A DNA stretch of 64,000 nucleotides from Paralichthys olivaceus (taxonomy: Eukaryota > Chordata > Actinopteri > Pleuronectiformes > Paralichthyidae): NCBI RefSeq assembly GCF_024713975.1, contig NC_091099.1:18457501-18521500 (forward strand). The letters run 5' to 3'. The notes below the pieces were generated by a model. It did not search any database. It was not told the origin of the DNA and worked only from the letters and a program-made list of their open reading frames with translations. Below, piece by piece: positions 11,426 through 23,252 of this stretch. The position numbers and the translations under genes were made by a program. The number at the start of each line of letters is the position of its first letter. The stretch's first letter is position 1.

Positions 11426-14400
11426 CTTTGTTTGGGGCGTTTGTCCTCAGGTAAGCACATAATTTAGTAAGAATAAGGTTTCCAAGTAATAAATAACAAT
11501 TTTGGCCTAAATTTTGTAGTTCTCCATAAATAAATGACACATTTCCTCCATCTGGAGTTTCCTTCAAGCCCTTGCTTGAAAAGAAGTAAAGAACGAAAAC
11601 AAACAAGCAAAGAAGTAAGCCATGTGCATATGTAGCAATATGAGGAAACATAGGAGCCTAAAAATGCAGTGGAATAGAGCTCATGTGCGATCTGTGGTTT
11701 CTGTGAGTCCTGTGGAGAAGGTGGGGTAGTGAGATAACCCCTCAAGGACTTTTTATCGCCAACATGGACAAAGGTCAGTTTTGCCTCACTCAAACAATGT
11801 GCGCATCAAACAGTTTGATTATTTTTTAACCTCAACATTGACGTCGCATAGAATTCCACAGCATCATGCACATACGCTCAAATGACCTCTTAAGTATTTC
11901 TGCAGAAAGATGTAGGGTAGGAATTTGTTCTCCACATAAGAGCCAAATCACTACTAACTACCACCCGAAGGCAGGACTTGGATCACAGTGAAGAGTCTAT
12001 ACAGTAGTTTTATCAAGACACCTGGAATGTAAGTTTGCATTGGACAAAGTTAATTTGTCTAGGTATCCCATGAGCCACACAGTTCTTGAAGGGGCTGAAC
12101 ATCTGACTGCGTGATCAGATATTTCCCTCTCTACCCTTTTTCTGTAATCTAGAAAGGATAGTAAATATTTTCCATGTGATTAAATTGTCAGTCCACATCA
12201 AGAAATACTTGATCTGGATTACCCTTTCCTTCATCCTGAAGATGCTCCAGCTTCATTTGTTCTACTGTCGTGTGGAAGTTCCAGTACCAGTGGGTCACAG
12301 AAGAGGTCAAAGGTCACATGACAATCATCTGTGGAGTCTCATGAATTTCAGTGTGAATTTGGGTTGAACTGCCTGCAAAGGGATGTTAGGGTGGGGGCAT
12401 TATGAGCAGCTGATAAGTAACCCCCCCCATCTTTTCTGTTCAGAAATGGTTGTTCCAGTTTGAAGTGGATGGCCTCCTTTACTGCTCTTTTCAACCATCT
12501 GTCTTCTCTGTCCTCGTGTGAGAATAGAGCCTGGTAAGAGAAAATAATTGTCTGAAAGCATCAAGTTTACCAGAAGTGTCATAACTGCTTTATTCATAGA
12601 GTTACGACCTCCTGTACACGTACATTTCCCCTTCTTCAATTAGGTAAGTCATACTGTAAAGTCGAAGTTTGCCTTTTTGGCAGGTGGTATGAAAAGGAAT
12701 TAAAAGAGAGTGCTCGGCTGCCTGTGTGACTCAGCCCTGTTAAAGTCTTTTTATAGAGCACAGATGCTTTGTGCTTTGAATATTTGTTTATTCATATTCT
12801 CCATCCTTGGAAGCCATTTTTTTAAAAACTAGTGCTGTCTTATCAGCAGCCACGCTCTGCTAGAGATGATTATTTGAAGGGTGATAAACAGTTACATTTT
12901 CCCTGAGTCAATTTCCTGCAACCGCGGCCAACCTCTGGATCAAACACTCTTCTGTTGGCTGAGCTGCTCTGTTGAAGTAGGCTGACAAGTAAAGGCCAGC
13001 AGATACGATTATAGGGACAGTTCCAGAAGCCTGTGTGCTGCAGAGCTCCTTGCTGAGCGCCCCAGATTATCGCCAACATATTGGTCATATCAACCTGCCT
13101 CCACTTCCTTACAGTTTTCATTAAGGCCAAAACATGTTTTGTTTTAATTAATTTAAAATATCTAAAGCTTGTTTGTAGTTCCAGAGTGAGCAGCTAATGG
13201 GCGCCTATTGTCGATAAAACAAAGGCAGTCAATTGCTCTGTGTGCAGAGCGTCACGTCAGCTGTGTGAGGGGGCCTCCCCCCATCTTTTCATTATTTATA
13301 ATACGAGATTTCTTCTGGGTCCAGACATGGAGAAATGTAATTACTTTTTATTGCCCACAAGTTGTCATTTCCTAAAGTGCCATCAGGAAAATAAGCGTCA
13401 TTAAAGTAAGCGCCCAGCCAGGAATGAATAGTAATAAAAGCACACAGTGATAACACACACTTGCTGTGCACGTGCCCACAAACACACACACGCACCAAAT
13501 CTCTCTGGGCAAGGACATGAGGGACTGTGCGAGTCCTTTTGTTCCTCTCCTCTTGAAGATCCAGATGGGTGATGCAATACAAACGTCTCATCACTTAGAG
13601 CCATAGCGGCACCACTTAGACACACAGAAGATAGATTGGAAATCGCTTACAGTCGCCATGCCGTGTTTAAATGAAGTGCAGAGAGAAGCTACTGTTCCCA
13701 CAGGCCTCTCCTGGGATTCATCAGTTGCATAACTCCCATGTTATACTGACCTTGTCTCTTTTTTCAAATCTGACATTCATGAGTCATATTAAAAAGTGTG
13801 AGCTCTAATGATCCATACAGTCAACTGCTAGATCCTGTGTTTCATATTCATGGGAACGGCTTTGACTTCATATGATTCATTTGAATATGAAAGACAAATA
13901 TGACTTAAGTGACTACATTAGATTTACATTGCAAATCAACTATGTGTAATTAATAATTAAGGCACTTAATGCTCCTGTTTTAATAATAAGACTCACATGA
14001 TATGCAAAACCAAAAGAAAAATACTACAGACAATGTTGAACAAAAGTTTGATTTTAAAAGTAGATCTTAAAAAAAATCATCCACCACACCAATGCTCTGA
14101 AAGACTATTCTCATTCCCCCAGCGCCATCTTGGGGTCTGGATAGTGAACTGCAGCCACAGAGTCTCCAAAGTGTAGCAGTACTGAGGTTAGACAGACAGT
14201 GTCACCCTGGGACCATCCCAGGGCTAAATACATGATGAGCACAACAAGAAGTTAGTGCACAGACCAGGTGGAGTGTAGTGCAGGACCCCACTCACTGGTT
14301 TAATGATGTTTGAACCTGTTGGTTGCTGGGGCCAAGAAAATGTTTATCTGTACGCTGATGTTTTGGATTTGTACAACAGTACTGTGGCCTTATCTATTTT

Positions 14401-14543
14401 ACACAGGGATATAATACTGGTAACCAAACTGTGATTCTGAAAAATACCCTCAGAAGTGGTAAAACTCTGCTTAGCACATATCTAACACATGTTGCAAAAG
14501 ACAATGAAGGAATAAAAAAATAGATTGATGGTGCTTGTTGTAG

Positions 14544-14565
14544 TAATAATAATAATAATAATAAT
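14544..14565. repeat. (TAA)7 microsatellite
   Basis: Perfect TAA trinucleotide repeat of 22 bases. Confidence 0.95.
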
Positions 14566-14714
14566 TTGTCATTTTAAATGTGTGAAATTCATAAACAAAA
14601 ATTAGAGAAATGGTTGAAACAAGACTCGCCTAAATGGGTTTTGTGGGTCTCTAATGAGATTGTGTGTCTTTGGTTTGATGACTGTTGCTCATGGTTATTT
14701 GAGTATGTGTGGTT

Positions 14715-14845
14715 GTTTGTCCCAACATGTCGGCACTGTGATGGACTGGCGAACTGTCCTAGAAGTACACTGTGTCTTGCATGATGTCAGCTGTGATTGG
14801 CTCCAGACTCTAGCTCCCCTCAAACTAGGGAGAATGGATTGATAC
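14715..14845 (+). repeat. Degenerate fish interspersed repeat, 3' SINE/LINE-like tail
   Basis: The string GGCACTGTGATGGACTGGCG, followed by a diverged AACTGTCC-...-TGTCAGCTGTGATTGGCTCCAG block and ending near GAATGGATTGATA, matches the widespread fish repeat tail that ends in 'gctgggataggctccagc...aatggatgga'. It is diverged and probably old. Confidence 0.65.
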
Positions 14846-17579
14846 TAGCTATTTATTAAAGTTTTTCAAAACATTTCACCAAGTGCACCAGCAATGCAGG
14901 AGCTAAATATCCAGGGTATTAATTGCTCGATATTTGTTTCACTGTTGCAGAGGCTGTATGCTGAGGTACTTTTTTCTTTTCTGAACTTCTGTATAAAACC
15001 GCAGCTGGGACTGAGCAGGCTTATGTCACTGATTTGCAAAAGCTCCATTTAGTACACAGTAAAAGATGAAGCCGGCATTTTAACATTTAGCCGATCTAAA
15101 GACCGTTTTAAAAAGGTAACATTTTGGGGTGAAAAAAAACCAAACAGGAGCTGAAACAAAGATTTGAAGTATTTTAAACTGTAACCGGCTTAATATGGAG
15201 AAAGTCTTGATGGAAACATGGTTCTATGTACGTTGATCTTTTATAGACTGCCCAGGCAGTGCAGTAGCTCCACACAGTCACTCCCATTCCCCCTGGATCC
15301 CATTGTGAATGTGTGCAGTGAGCTGGCTCATTGGGCCCTCGTAGTGAAAGGCCCACGGCCATTCACTCAGCATACAGAAGCTCATTAGAACTCTATAGAC
15401 ACACAATTGTGAGGCTCACATTAGAAACTTCCTCCTCTGGGGCACAGACACCGCACACAAAGTGCCAGTTTGCTGCTAAGCTAAGCGCATTGTCTTCCTG
15501 ATTCATAGAGCCTGGCCCTCCATTCACGATATTAAGTTCGAGTGGTGGAATATCAATTGCGTGTGCAATGGGCCGGTATCTTTTTAAGAGCTTTAGTGGG
15601 GTTAAAAAAGAGAGAAAGGGGATCTCAGCCGGACTGCAGAGTGCGAGCTTTCAACAGGGCCATTGTGAGGATTCTGAATGAAGGGACCCCTGTTTTTTCC
15701 CTCCATTTCTTAAAAGAGATGGACATCAAATAAATTCACATGAACTTGCTTCAGGGTGTTTCCAAGACCTACCGTTTAAGAATAGCTTAATTATACCTCC
15801 CTCTCCTGGAGAGCTCTATTGGAATCTGGCTAATTACGAAGTGGTGAATCTTAATGATGATACGCTCTTAGCTGTGCCTTTTTAAAATGTGCACACAGTC
15901 GTGTGAGATTTGTTATTCCAAAAAGAATGTCAGCAAAAAGAGAGAAATATATGATTTTAACAGGAACATGCAGTGTTTTAAGGCAGGTCGTTAGTTTTGA
16001 GGTACATGGAACAACTTTTAAACTTGCCACAGATTCTCATTTGTTGTTCAGAAACTATTTGAATGAGAGAGTGTGACTGTACAAATAAACTAAACAAAAA
16101 TCCTCAATGTTTTCACATAAAACACAATCAGGATGGTTTCAAATTAAAAACAATTACGTTTACTAGCACTGAAACGCCATCTGTCCTTCCTGTTTTCCAT
16201 GTGTGGCATATAAACAAATGAGTCCACCACACAAAAAGCCTTGAGGTCCACCACTGTCACTGGTCTATGTGCTGCATGTTACCACACACTCGCTACACAA
16301 AAGTAGAGAGTGCACACAGATTTGCTAACACTCATCAAGTGACAGAGCGCTATGCCTTCTCCACCAGTCTGAGGAATAAAAACCTCAAATTTGATTACAA
16401 GCAACCTTTGGCTCCCTGGCCATCGCACAATAGACTGAGCTGTCTGGGCCAATTTCCATGCTCAGCATGAGGTATCTACACGCGCAGACTCCCTGCTTCA
16501 ACACGACCCCCCCACACGTACACACACAAACCCCCGACCAGTGTGGATATGCCTGTTTACTGTGCCTAAACTCCAGGACTTTCTATTATGATGTTGAGGA
16601 TCATTAGTTGCAGTGTGAAAGGTTACACAAGCCTCTCATTGGACGTGTTTGTACCAAAACATCACAACATGCATATGTGTGACCATTTCAATTCCTGCTG
16701 CAACCTCAAATATCCAGCAATATTTATTTCGTGCCAGTCCTTTAGTGCAGTATTAGGTGGTTGAATCTGCTGCCTGTTGAGCCACGTTTCTACCATTGCC
16801 GAGCTATAACTGACTAAAACACCTCTGTGAATGTACAATATGTTTTGACCCTCTGACAAATAGCCTCATTACAAGTAATGCTTAGGAGGGTTGTTTCATT
16901 AATGAAATCTTGTTAAATTAATTTTGTTCATGATAAATTACATTTACAATATAAAATAATGCTGTCATGCTATAAAAAAAATCACATTTTCAAAGTCTGA
17001 GTGGTGTGAAGTATTTTCATCTACAAAAACAATAAACAATCTACAAAAATGTTCTTAGTTTAATTTAAATAACATTTTTTGTGGTATTATAAATAAAATT
17101 GTGAAGCAAATGCATCCAATTAAATCAAGTCACCTTGTAAGGTTGTGCAAAGTGAGTTAGGTTAGGTTGTTTTCTTAAATAAAAAGATGAGAAGTTTTAT
17201 TAGATTAGATTCTTGCACTTTTTCTTATAATTTTAACATTTTATTTCGTCAACACATTCTTTTCGCACCCAACAATTCAGAAAACTCTCACAGACTAAAT
17301 GTTTCTGAAATGAAACAGCATAAAAAAGCACATTGTAAATGAACCTCTGTGAGGTCAGTCTGAGGCACAATTGAGCTCTGAGGAGTCTGGAGAATAGAGA
17401 AAACTATTTACTACTAGAGAGGTCTGTTTGGTGCATGTTAAACTTTTGCCAGCAGTTCATTGTCTCTGGTGTCTATCATTTAATAGGCTAGTTGACATAA
17501 TGAATGAGCCAGACCCACCTTCTGCCACTCCAGAAAGGACCCCAGCCTTATCTGAATTGAGAAGCACATTAGACCCTCT

Positions 17580-17768
17580 CAGCCAATCACGACGCAGCCC
17601 TGCAGCAAAGTGCAGGCCCGAAAGAGGAAGAGCAGAGAACTTTTGTTTTCGCCAGAGTTTAATGAAGTTGGCCTGGTCACTCAAGAAAGGATTAGAGGAG
17701 AATTTAGTGTCACTGGGCAGTGACTGCTGAAGAGGGAGCTCGAGTGTTCGGGTCACTGTGTGAACAGG
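17580..17768 (+). promoter_or_regulatory. Putative dbx2 promoter/leader
   Basis: The 190 bases before the dbx2 start include a CCAAT box (AGCCAATCAC, 17581-17590) and moderately GC-rich sequence. I see no TATA box. The transcription start cannot be placed from sequence alone. An open frame over 17428-17730 has no family resemblance. Confidence 0.35.
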
Positions 17769-20700
17769 ATGGTCTCAGTTCAGAGCTGCACCAGGAGAAA
17801 TATGCCTGGTTCTCCTCCCGCTTTACCGGGTTTCGGGAGCTCAGGAAAGAGCTTTCTCATTGACAATCTACTGCAGACATCTTCATCCCGCTCGGAAGGG
17901 ACAAACTGGGGACACCTGAGACAAGCAGCATGTGAACATCCCAGAAGAACCTGGGCCCCTGAGCATAGAGCCTTCCAAAGCCAGGGACAAAGTCCCCAGC
18001 AGGTGAAAGACTTAGGAGGACAACTTCTGCCACACTCAGGTGAACTGATTTCTTTCTTTTTAAGCAAACAGACTATTTAAACTAACTCTAGTATATGTGG
18101 GTTATGACAGAGTTTTAAATGTGTAGAGCTACAATGTTTTACTTTACCACAATGACAGCAAGGTTCTTTGGCTTCTACAAATATTTTATTTCTTCTTTCT
18201 AAACGGCTCAAACTATACAAAGGATAAAGAATGTTTGAGGATGAATTGAGCTTCAGGCATTCTTCAGTTTTTTGTTGGAAAATATTTATAGCTCTTAAAA
18301 TTAGGTAGATTAGATAACATGTGTTGTAAGAGTGCTATGTTGTAAGAAAGATCACAATTACTTATGGCCTGAGTCATTTATACACTACCATTATTAACTT
18401 CTTTTTTTAAATTGTAATCAATGTATTACATATTATCACATTTATTCATCGAGTCACAAATTACTTTTAAACATTGGAAATTCTGTCAAAGTAAAGAAAA
18501 AATAAACTTAACTCAGCTATAAATGTATTTTGAAATATAGAATTTAAAATTGGTAATACATTTAAATACCAGTAGTATCAACAAGCAGATCCAATTATCT
18601 CATCTGAGCTCTGAAAATACAATAACTGCAAATGTTTTGAAAGGGGAAATTTCAATATTTCTATTAAAATACTATAAACATATGCAAGAAATATGTGAAC
18701 CCTCTAATCACAACATCTTCCTTTTGATGGCCTAAGCATCATTTAAGCAAATAATTATCAGACTGGATTACTACATTTCTTTCATCTGTAGGTAGTTTTC
18801 AAATAAGATCAAATTTTAAAAATATACCTAATTAAAAAAAGTAGAAGGTCCATCTGTGTTTATCACCTGAAGCTTAACACTGTTGTAAAGTAGATTAAAA
18901 AAACAACAAAATGAGGCAAAGCAGGACTCATTTGGCTTAAGAAATTGCTAGCGAACCAGGTAGAGTCCCTTGAAGACCATTATGTCACACCTGGTTGTTA
19001 CATGACCATATCTGACCGTCCCTATCTGTCTTTGCAGGTGTACTCAACAGTGTTTTCCTGCGGAGCCCGCAGTATCTGCTGGCATGCTGCGGTGGGTCCA
19101 GCCCCCCTCCCGTCTTCTCCAGTGAGTGTTTTATGCCTCATCAGCAATGCCTCAGCTACTCTCTAAGCATTAGCATCAGCCCGGTCTCCCATGCTCTCCA
19201 CAGCTAATTACTGATGCAATACCAAAGAACTAATTCTCCACTCAACTCTGCACTGCTCTATTCATAACCATTCACGGCTGTTCAGGACGGAGAAGAGGGG
19301 TGTGTTGCAAGGCTTTTGAGTCACTGCCCCCCCCCCCCATTTTGCACTTGCAAATACAGACTTTTACTAGCACAAATATGCAGAGCTAATAAACATCTTG
19401 TCTTCTGTCATATTAAGATTATAATTACCAGGTGCAGATTGTTACTGCGTAAGGCAGATTGCTCCAAAGTTTAATATTCCCTCAGCACATTAATGAGTTT
19501 AGTTGTGAATTTGAACAGATTTTTTATTATTAAGGCTGCCATAAAATGAAAAACATCCTGGAAAGAGCAACAATGAAATGATTCAAATGTCCATTGAATT
19601 GTGCTTGAAATGTTTAAGTACAACTTCACTATTGCTATATTTTACTTGGGTAGTATTAAGACTAGCAGCTGTCTTATTTTGGCATTGTCCTAAAGCAATT
19701 GGAAGTTATTACTTGCTGCATCCTATGATGCCTGTCAAGAGTTGTGGAGAATAGCACAAATCAGAAAGCCCTCATCCCACAGGTCCCTGGAGTCGCCATA
19801 GTAGGTTGACACTTTCCCACAGTGCCCAGCAACACAACAATGCCAAGTCTGGCCGTGACCAATTGGCACATTCACTCCACCATCCACACGCGACCTCACT
19901 GCAATTTTTCATTGCAGCAATGAACTCCGCCAAGCACAAAAAACCTGCCCATTTCACTGCAGAAGAGGGATGGACCAGGAACATCCCCCGGCCATTGTGT
20001 GGCTAAAGAGTTTGGTTCGCTGACCCCCCTCCTTTCTCCTGTCCCTCAACTCTCATTCCTTCCCATTGGAGACCTCTTGACTAGGACATAAAGCATTCAA
20101 TGAAAGTGACTTTTATAGACTTATTCGAGCTCATCTTCACATACAAACTTGCTTCATACCTGCAAGTGAAAAGATTTAGTGTTGGGCTACTGAGCCATCG
20201 AGTAATGGCATTTCCATTGAACGGCTCTATTGTTGGTGTCCCCCAGGGCTCTATAGTTGGCCCACTAGGGGAGACACACACGTTGCCCAGGAATGACCTG
20301 GTAATCAGCTATTTAAGTGAAAGCCATTGAGTCCCAATAGAGAATTGAGAAGCATGTCGAAACCTCTTATGTGCTCCCTAGAGGTGGTCTATGTGCAGAT
20401 TTGTCGTACAGATTAAAAAGGCAACGTTGAATGGATCGGATAAATTGTTCCACTTGACTTTTGTTGTGTGTGCACCTGTGAGTGAAGCAGCGTGGGATTG
20501 CTCCTCACAGGTCACCAAATCGCTTTTTTCTCAGTTGAAATGGCTTTCTATTCTCTTTAGTCACCCCCAGTTTGTTAAATTGGGCAAACAGAGGGAGAGG
20601 AATTGAAAGTGAGTGATAAAGTGAGTGTGACAAAAACAGGCATCATCTTGGTTTGAAAAGGAAGGAAATGTGGTAATGGTTGGTATAAAATTTATACGGG

Positions 20701-22337
20701 GGGGTTGTGGTCAGAATCTGATTTTGTACCTTTGAATTCAATTTATCTAAATCACGAATAAATGATCCGTAAATAATCTGATCTGGATAGTTTAACTAGT
20801 AATTTAGCTGTTTTTGTCTCAATTCCTTGAAAGTCTATATTCTCCAAGCTGCTACATGCACCCTCTCCCTGTTATACTCTAGTTTATGATTGCAACAACA
20901 TGCACATAGCCAAGAGACATATCCACAACTGACAATTAAACATCAGCAGGATGGGTGACACTGACATTAATATAGTTTTGTTTTTCACTTTCATCTTTAA
21001 GAGGGAGCAAATCTGCGGATGTGGTCTGCTGATGTAAGCCCGAAAGTTCGCAGAGGGATACTTAGGAGGGCTGTGTTCTCAGAAGAACAACGGAAGGAGC
21101 TTGAGAGAACCTTTCGGAGACAGAAGTACATCAGCAAGACGGACCGGAACAAACTGGCAGCTGAGCTCAGTCTCAAGGAGTCACAGGTAATCGAATATAT
21201 GGATTACCTGAAACTTTGCCTGCTTCAAATCACATCCTGAAAGACAACTGCACTTTTTCATAAACAACTCTCGATGAACGAACCTAAATCTCACTCTGCG
21301 ACTAACAATTGAAACTACTGTTTAGATTTAAGGCATGCACATGAAAAATGTCAGCAACATCCAGATATTGGCTTAAACATGCAAAGATTCTAAAGCCATA
21401 CTAGTGAGGACAGTGGTGGTCTTCGCTAAATGCTACATATTTAAATGCTCTCCATGCCCCATAGCATGTTGGCACTCTAGGATCAGAGCATCTATTTGAC
21501 TCTGTGACCAACTCCTCTGCTGGCATACAGGCCAAACCACAATGTGCACCCATTCCCTATTTTCACTTCTTATACAGTACAGCTAGGCTGAATAAAGGTG
21601 CAACATTGCTGCCTTAAACATGCTGTGTAAAGTGTTAATAGCAATGCTAGCATGCTGATGCTAATCAGGTAGTTACCATTACCCCCATTTACCCCATGTA
21701 ATTATGTTAATATTTGATGATTAGTTGTTTAGCAGTCGTACAGCAGAAAATTTAAAGCACAGCTCAAGCTGCAGGAAATTTCATTAGTTTGAAATTAGTT
21801 GTTAATAAACCAAAGTATGAGTCAAATTAAAATTTTGATCAGATGAAAGTGCTACATAAAAAGTCAGGATCACCAAAGTTATTATAAATGGGCTTTGAAT
21901 TTCGATACCAATAGTTTACTTCATAGCTGTTAAGACACTATTGTTCAAAGCCACAAATAAGAACTTTATAGTAGCCCTGGAGGGAAAATCTGAGGAACAC
22001 TGGCCACCATGAATGTCTGCATGTATTTGATATTTCATTTGACCTTAATGGTAGAGACAGACATTGGCATCCCCAGAGCTACACCACTCGCATGGCTAAC
22101 AATGAATTGAACTGAAATGCTTCTTCCATTTTCTTGCTACTTTAGGTGAAGATCTGGTTCCAGAACCGACGAATGAAGTGGAGAAACTGTAAGGAGAAGG
22201 AGGTCCATAATACACGTTCCCCGATGGATGAGTTGATGGCCACAGGTCTCGCAGAAGAAGAGGAAGAACCATCTCAGAACAACACTGGTGCCAAGACACA
22301 GAGATCACCACCACACAAGAGTGTCAGAGACACATGA
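17769..22337 (+). CDS. dbx2: dbx2, developing brain homeobox 2 transcription factor
   Basis: A nuclear homeodomain repressor patterning ventral interneuron progenitors. Exons are 17769-18039, 19038-19121, 21002-21186 and 22146-22337 (TGA), phases 1, 1 and 0, giving 243 aa. Near the N-terminus PGFGSSGKSFLIDNLLQ (about residues 20-36) contains an Eh1-type Groucho-binding motif and matches DBX2 exon 1; LLACCGGSS in exon 2 is also DBX2-like. The homeodomain spans about residues 137-196 (RRGILRRAVFSEEQRK to VKIWFQNRRMKWRN), with Gln50 at Q186 and Asn51 at N187. An intron splits it between positions 44 and 45, a common homeobox position. The C-terminus is acidic (EEEEE). Start alternatives are M1 at 17769 and M12 at 17802. 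DBX1 is less likely because of the GFGxxGKSFLIxNLL block and the adjacent nell2. Confidence 0.94.
20232..20267 (+). repeat. Possible LINE reverse-transcriptase relic
   Basis: Twelve codons read VGVPQGSIVGPL, very close to the GVPQGSxLGPLL block of non-LTR retrotransposon reverse transcriptases. The surrounding frame (20100-20330) is open but shows no other convincing RT motif and lacks a YxDD box. It lies in dbx2 intron 2. It could be a short decayed LINE remnant or chance. Confidence 0.35.
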
Positions 22338-22994
22338 GGGGCTCTGACGAGCGAGAGTAAAATGGGGACTTTCCGACTTCCACTGGCCTCGAAAAGGGCT
22401 TCAGTACAGGGGGGTTGTATAAAAAACGTGGATGGAATATGCCGTCTGTGAAAACTAACACTGATAATGTTAACTGCGTTTCATCATAAATATAATTAGG
22501 CTCAACTGCTTGGTCAATCATCATATTGTGTTTCACTGGCTTCGGTGAACAATTTCATGGTTATTACACTGACAAGTCTTTCCAGGGAAGATTCCTCGTC
22601 TCCGATTGTTATTACAATCAGTTAAAGGGAAACATTTGTCACTTCATTTACTGCATTTACAAATCAGACTTTTTTCCAACTAGTAACTAGCAACACAGCA
22701 GTGCATCATCAAAGCATAATTTTGCAATGTCACTGATGATGTCTCAGTTGTGTGATTAGGGTTAGGCTCTCTGCAACTGCTCACCCAATATACAGTCAAC
22801 ACTGCACTTCCTCAGGTCCAATGATTAAAACCTAGTTTGAAGTCTTGGGTGAGCGATTGTGGAGAAAAATGACGAACAGAGATTTCTGAATGTATTCATA
22901 GGATGTCTCATTTTTGGTAAGCTTTATGATATTCATCACATGACATATTTTGTAAATATTTTTTTCATGATCTTAAATGCATAGATCTGTTGTA

Positions 22995-23000
22995 AATAAA
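22995..23000 (+). promoter_or_regulatory. dbx2 polyadenylation signal AATAAA
   Basis: A canonical AATAAA about 660 bases after the dbx2 stop codon. A second, AATAAATAAA, lies at 23071-23080. Either could end the transcript; the second would bring it to within about 40 bases of the prl2 3' end. Confidence 0.6.
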
Positions 23001-23121
23001 GTGTTTCAGTGAATCTAGTTTTTCTCATAACTTATTCTTGCTGTGTCTCCCTCTTTCATTTTAATAAGCAAATAAATAAAATCATAACACCGCCAACAAT
23101 GATAGTTCAGGTTTACTTAGT

Positions 23122-23127
23122 TTTATT
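23122..23127 (-). promoter_or_regulatory. prl2 polyadenylation signal (AATAAA on minus strand)
   Basis: TTTATT on the plus strand reads AATAAA on the minus strand, about 125 bases beyond the prl2 stop codon. Confidence 0.55.
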
Positions 23128-23252
23128 TTTGGACATTTTAATGTTTCCAAGAAAAATCGAAAGTGCATTACAAAGGACATGAGCACATGCAGTAAGAGCA
23201 CAATTTGTATCTAAAAGCAAAGATATCATACTTCACTGTTTTGCAGAGACTA

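Larger units (their letters stand above)
10961..17768. other. nell2-dbx2 intergenic region (divergent promoters)
   Basis: nell2 (minus) and dbx2 (plus) are transcribed away from each other, so this interval of about 6.8 kb holds both promoter sides. Recognisable content is limited to interspersed repeats near 11.2 and 14.7 kb and a (TAA)n tract. AT-rich segments at 13.1-13.3 and 13.9-14.0 kb carry SOX-like, octamer-like and TAATTA motifs and could be enhancers. No coding exons were seen. Confidence 0.6.
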
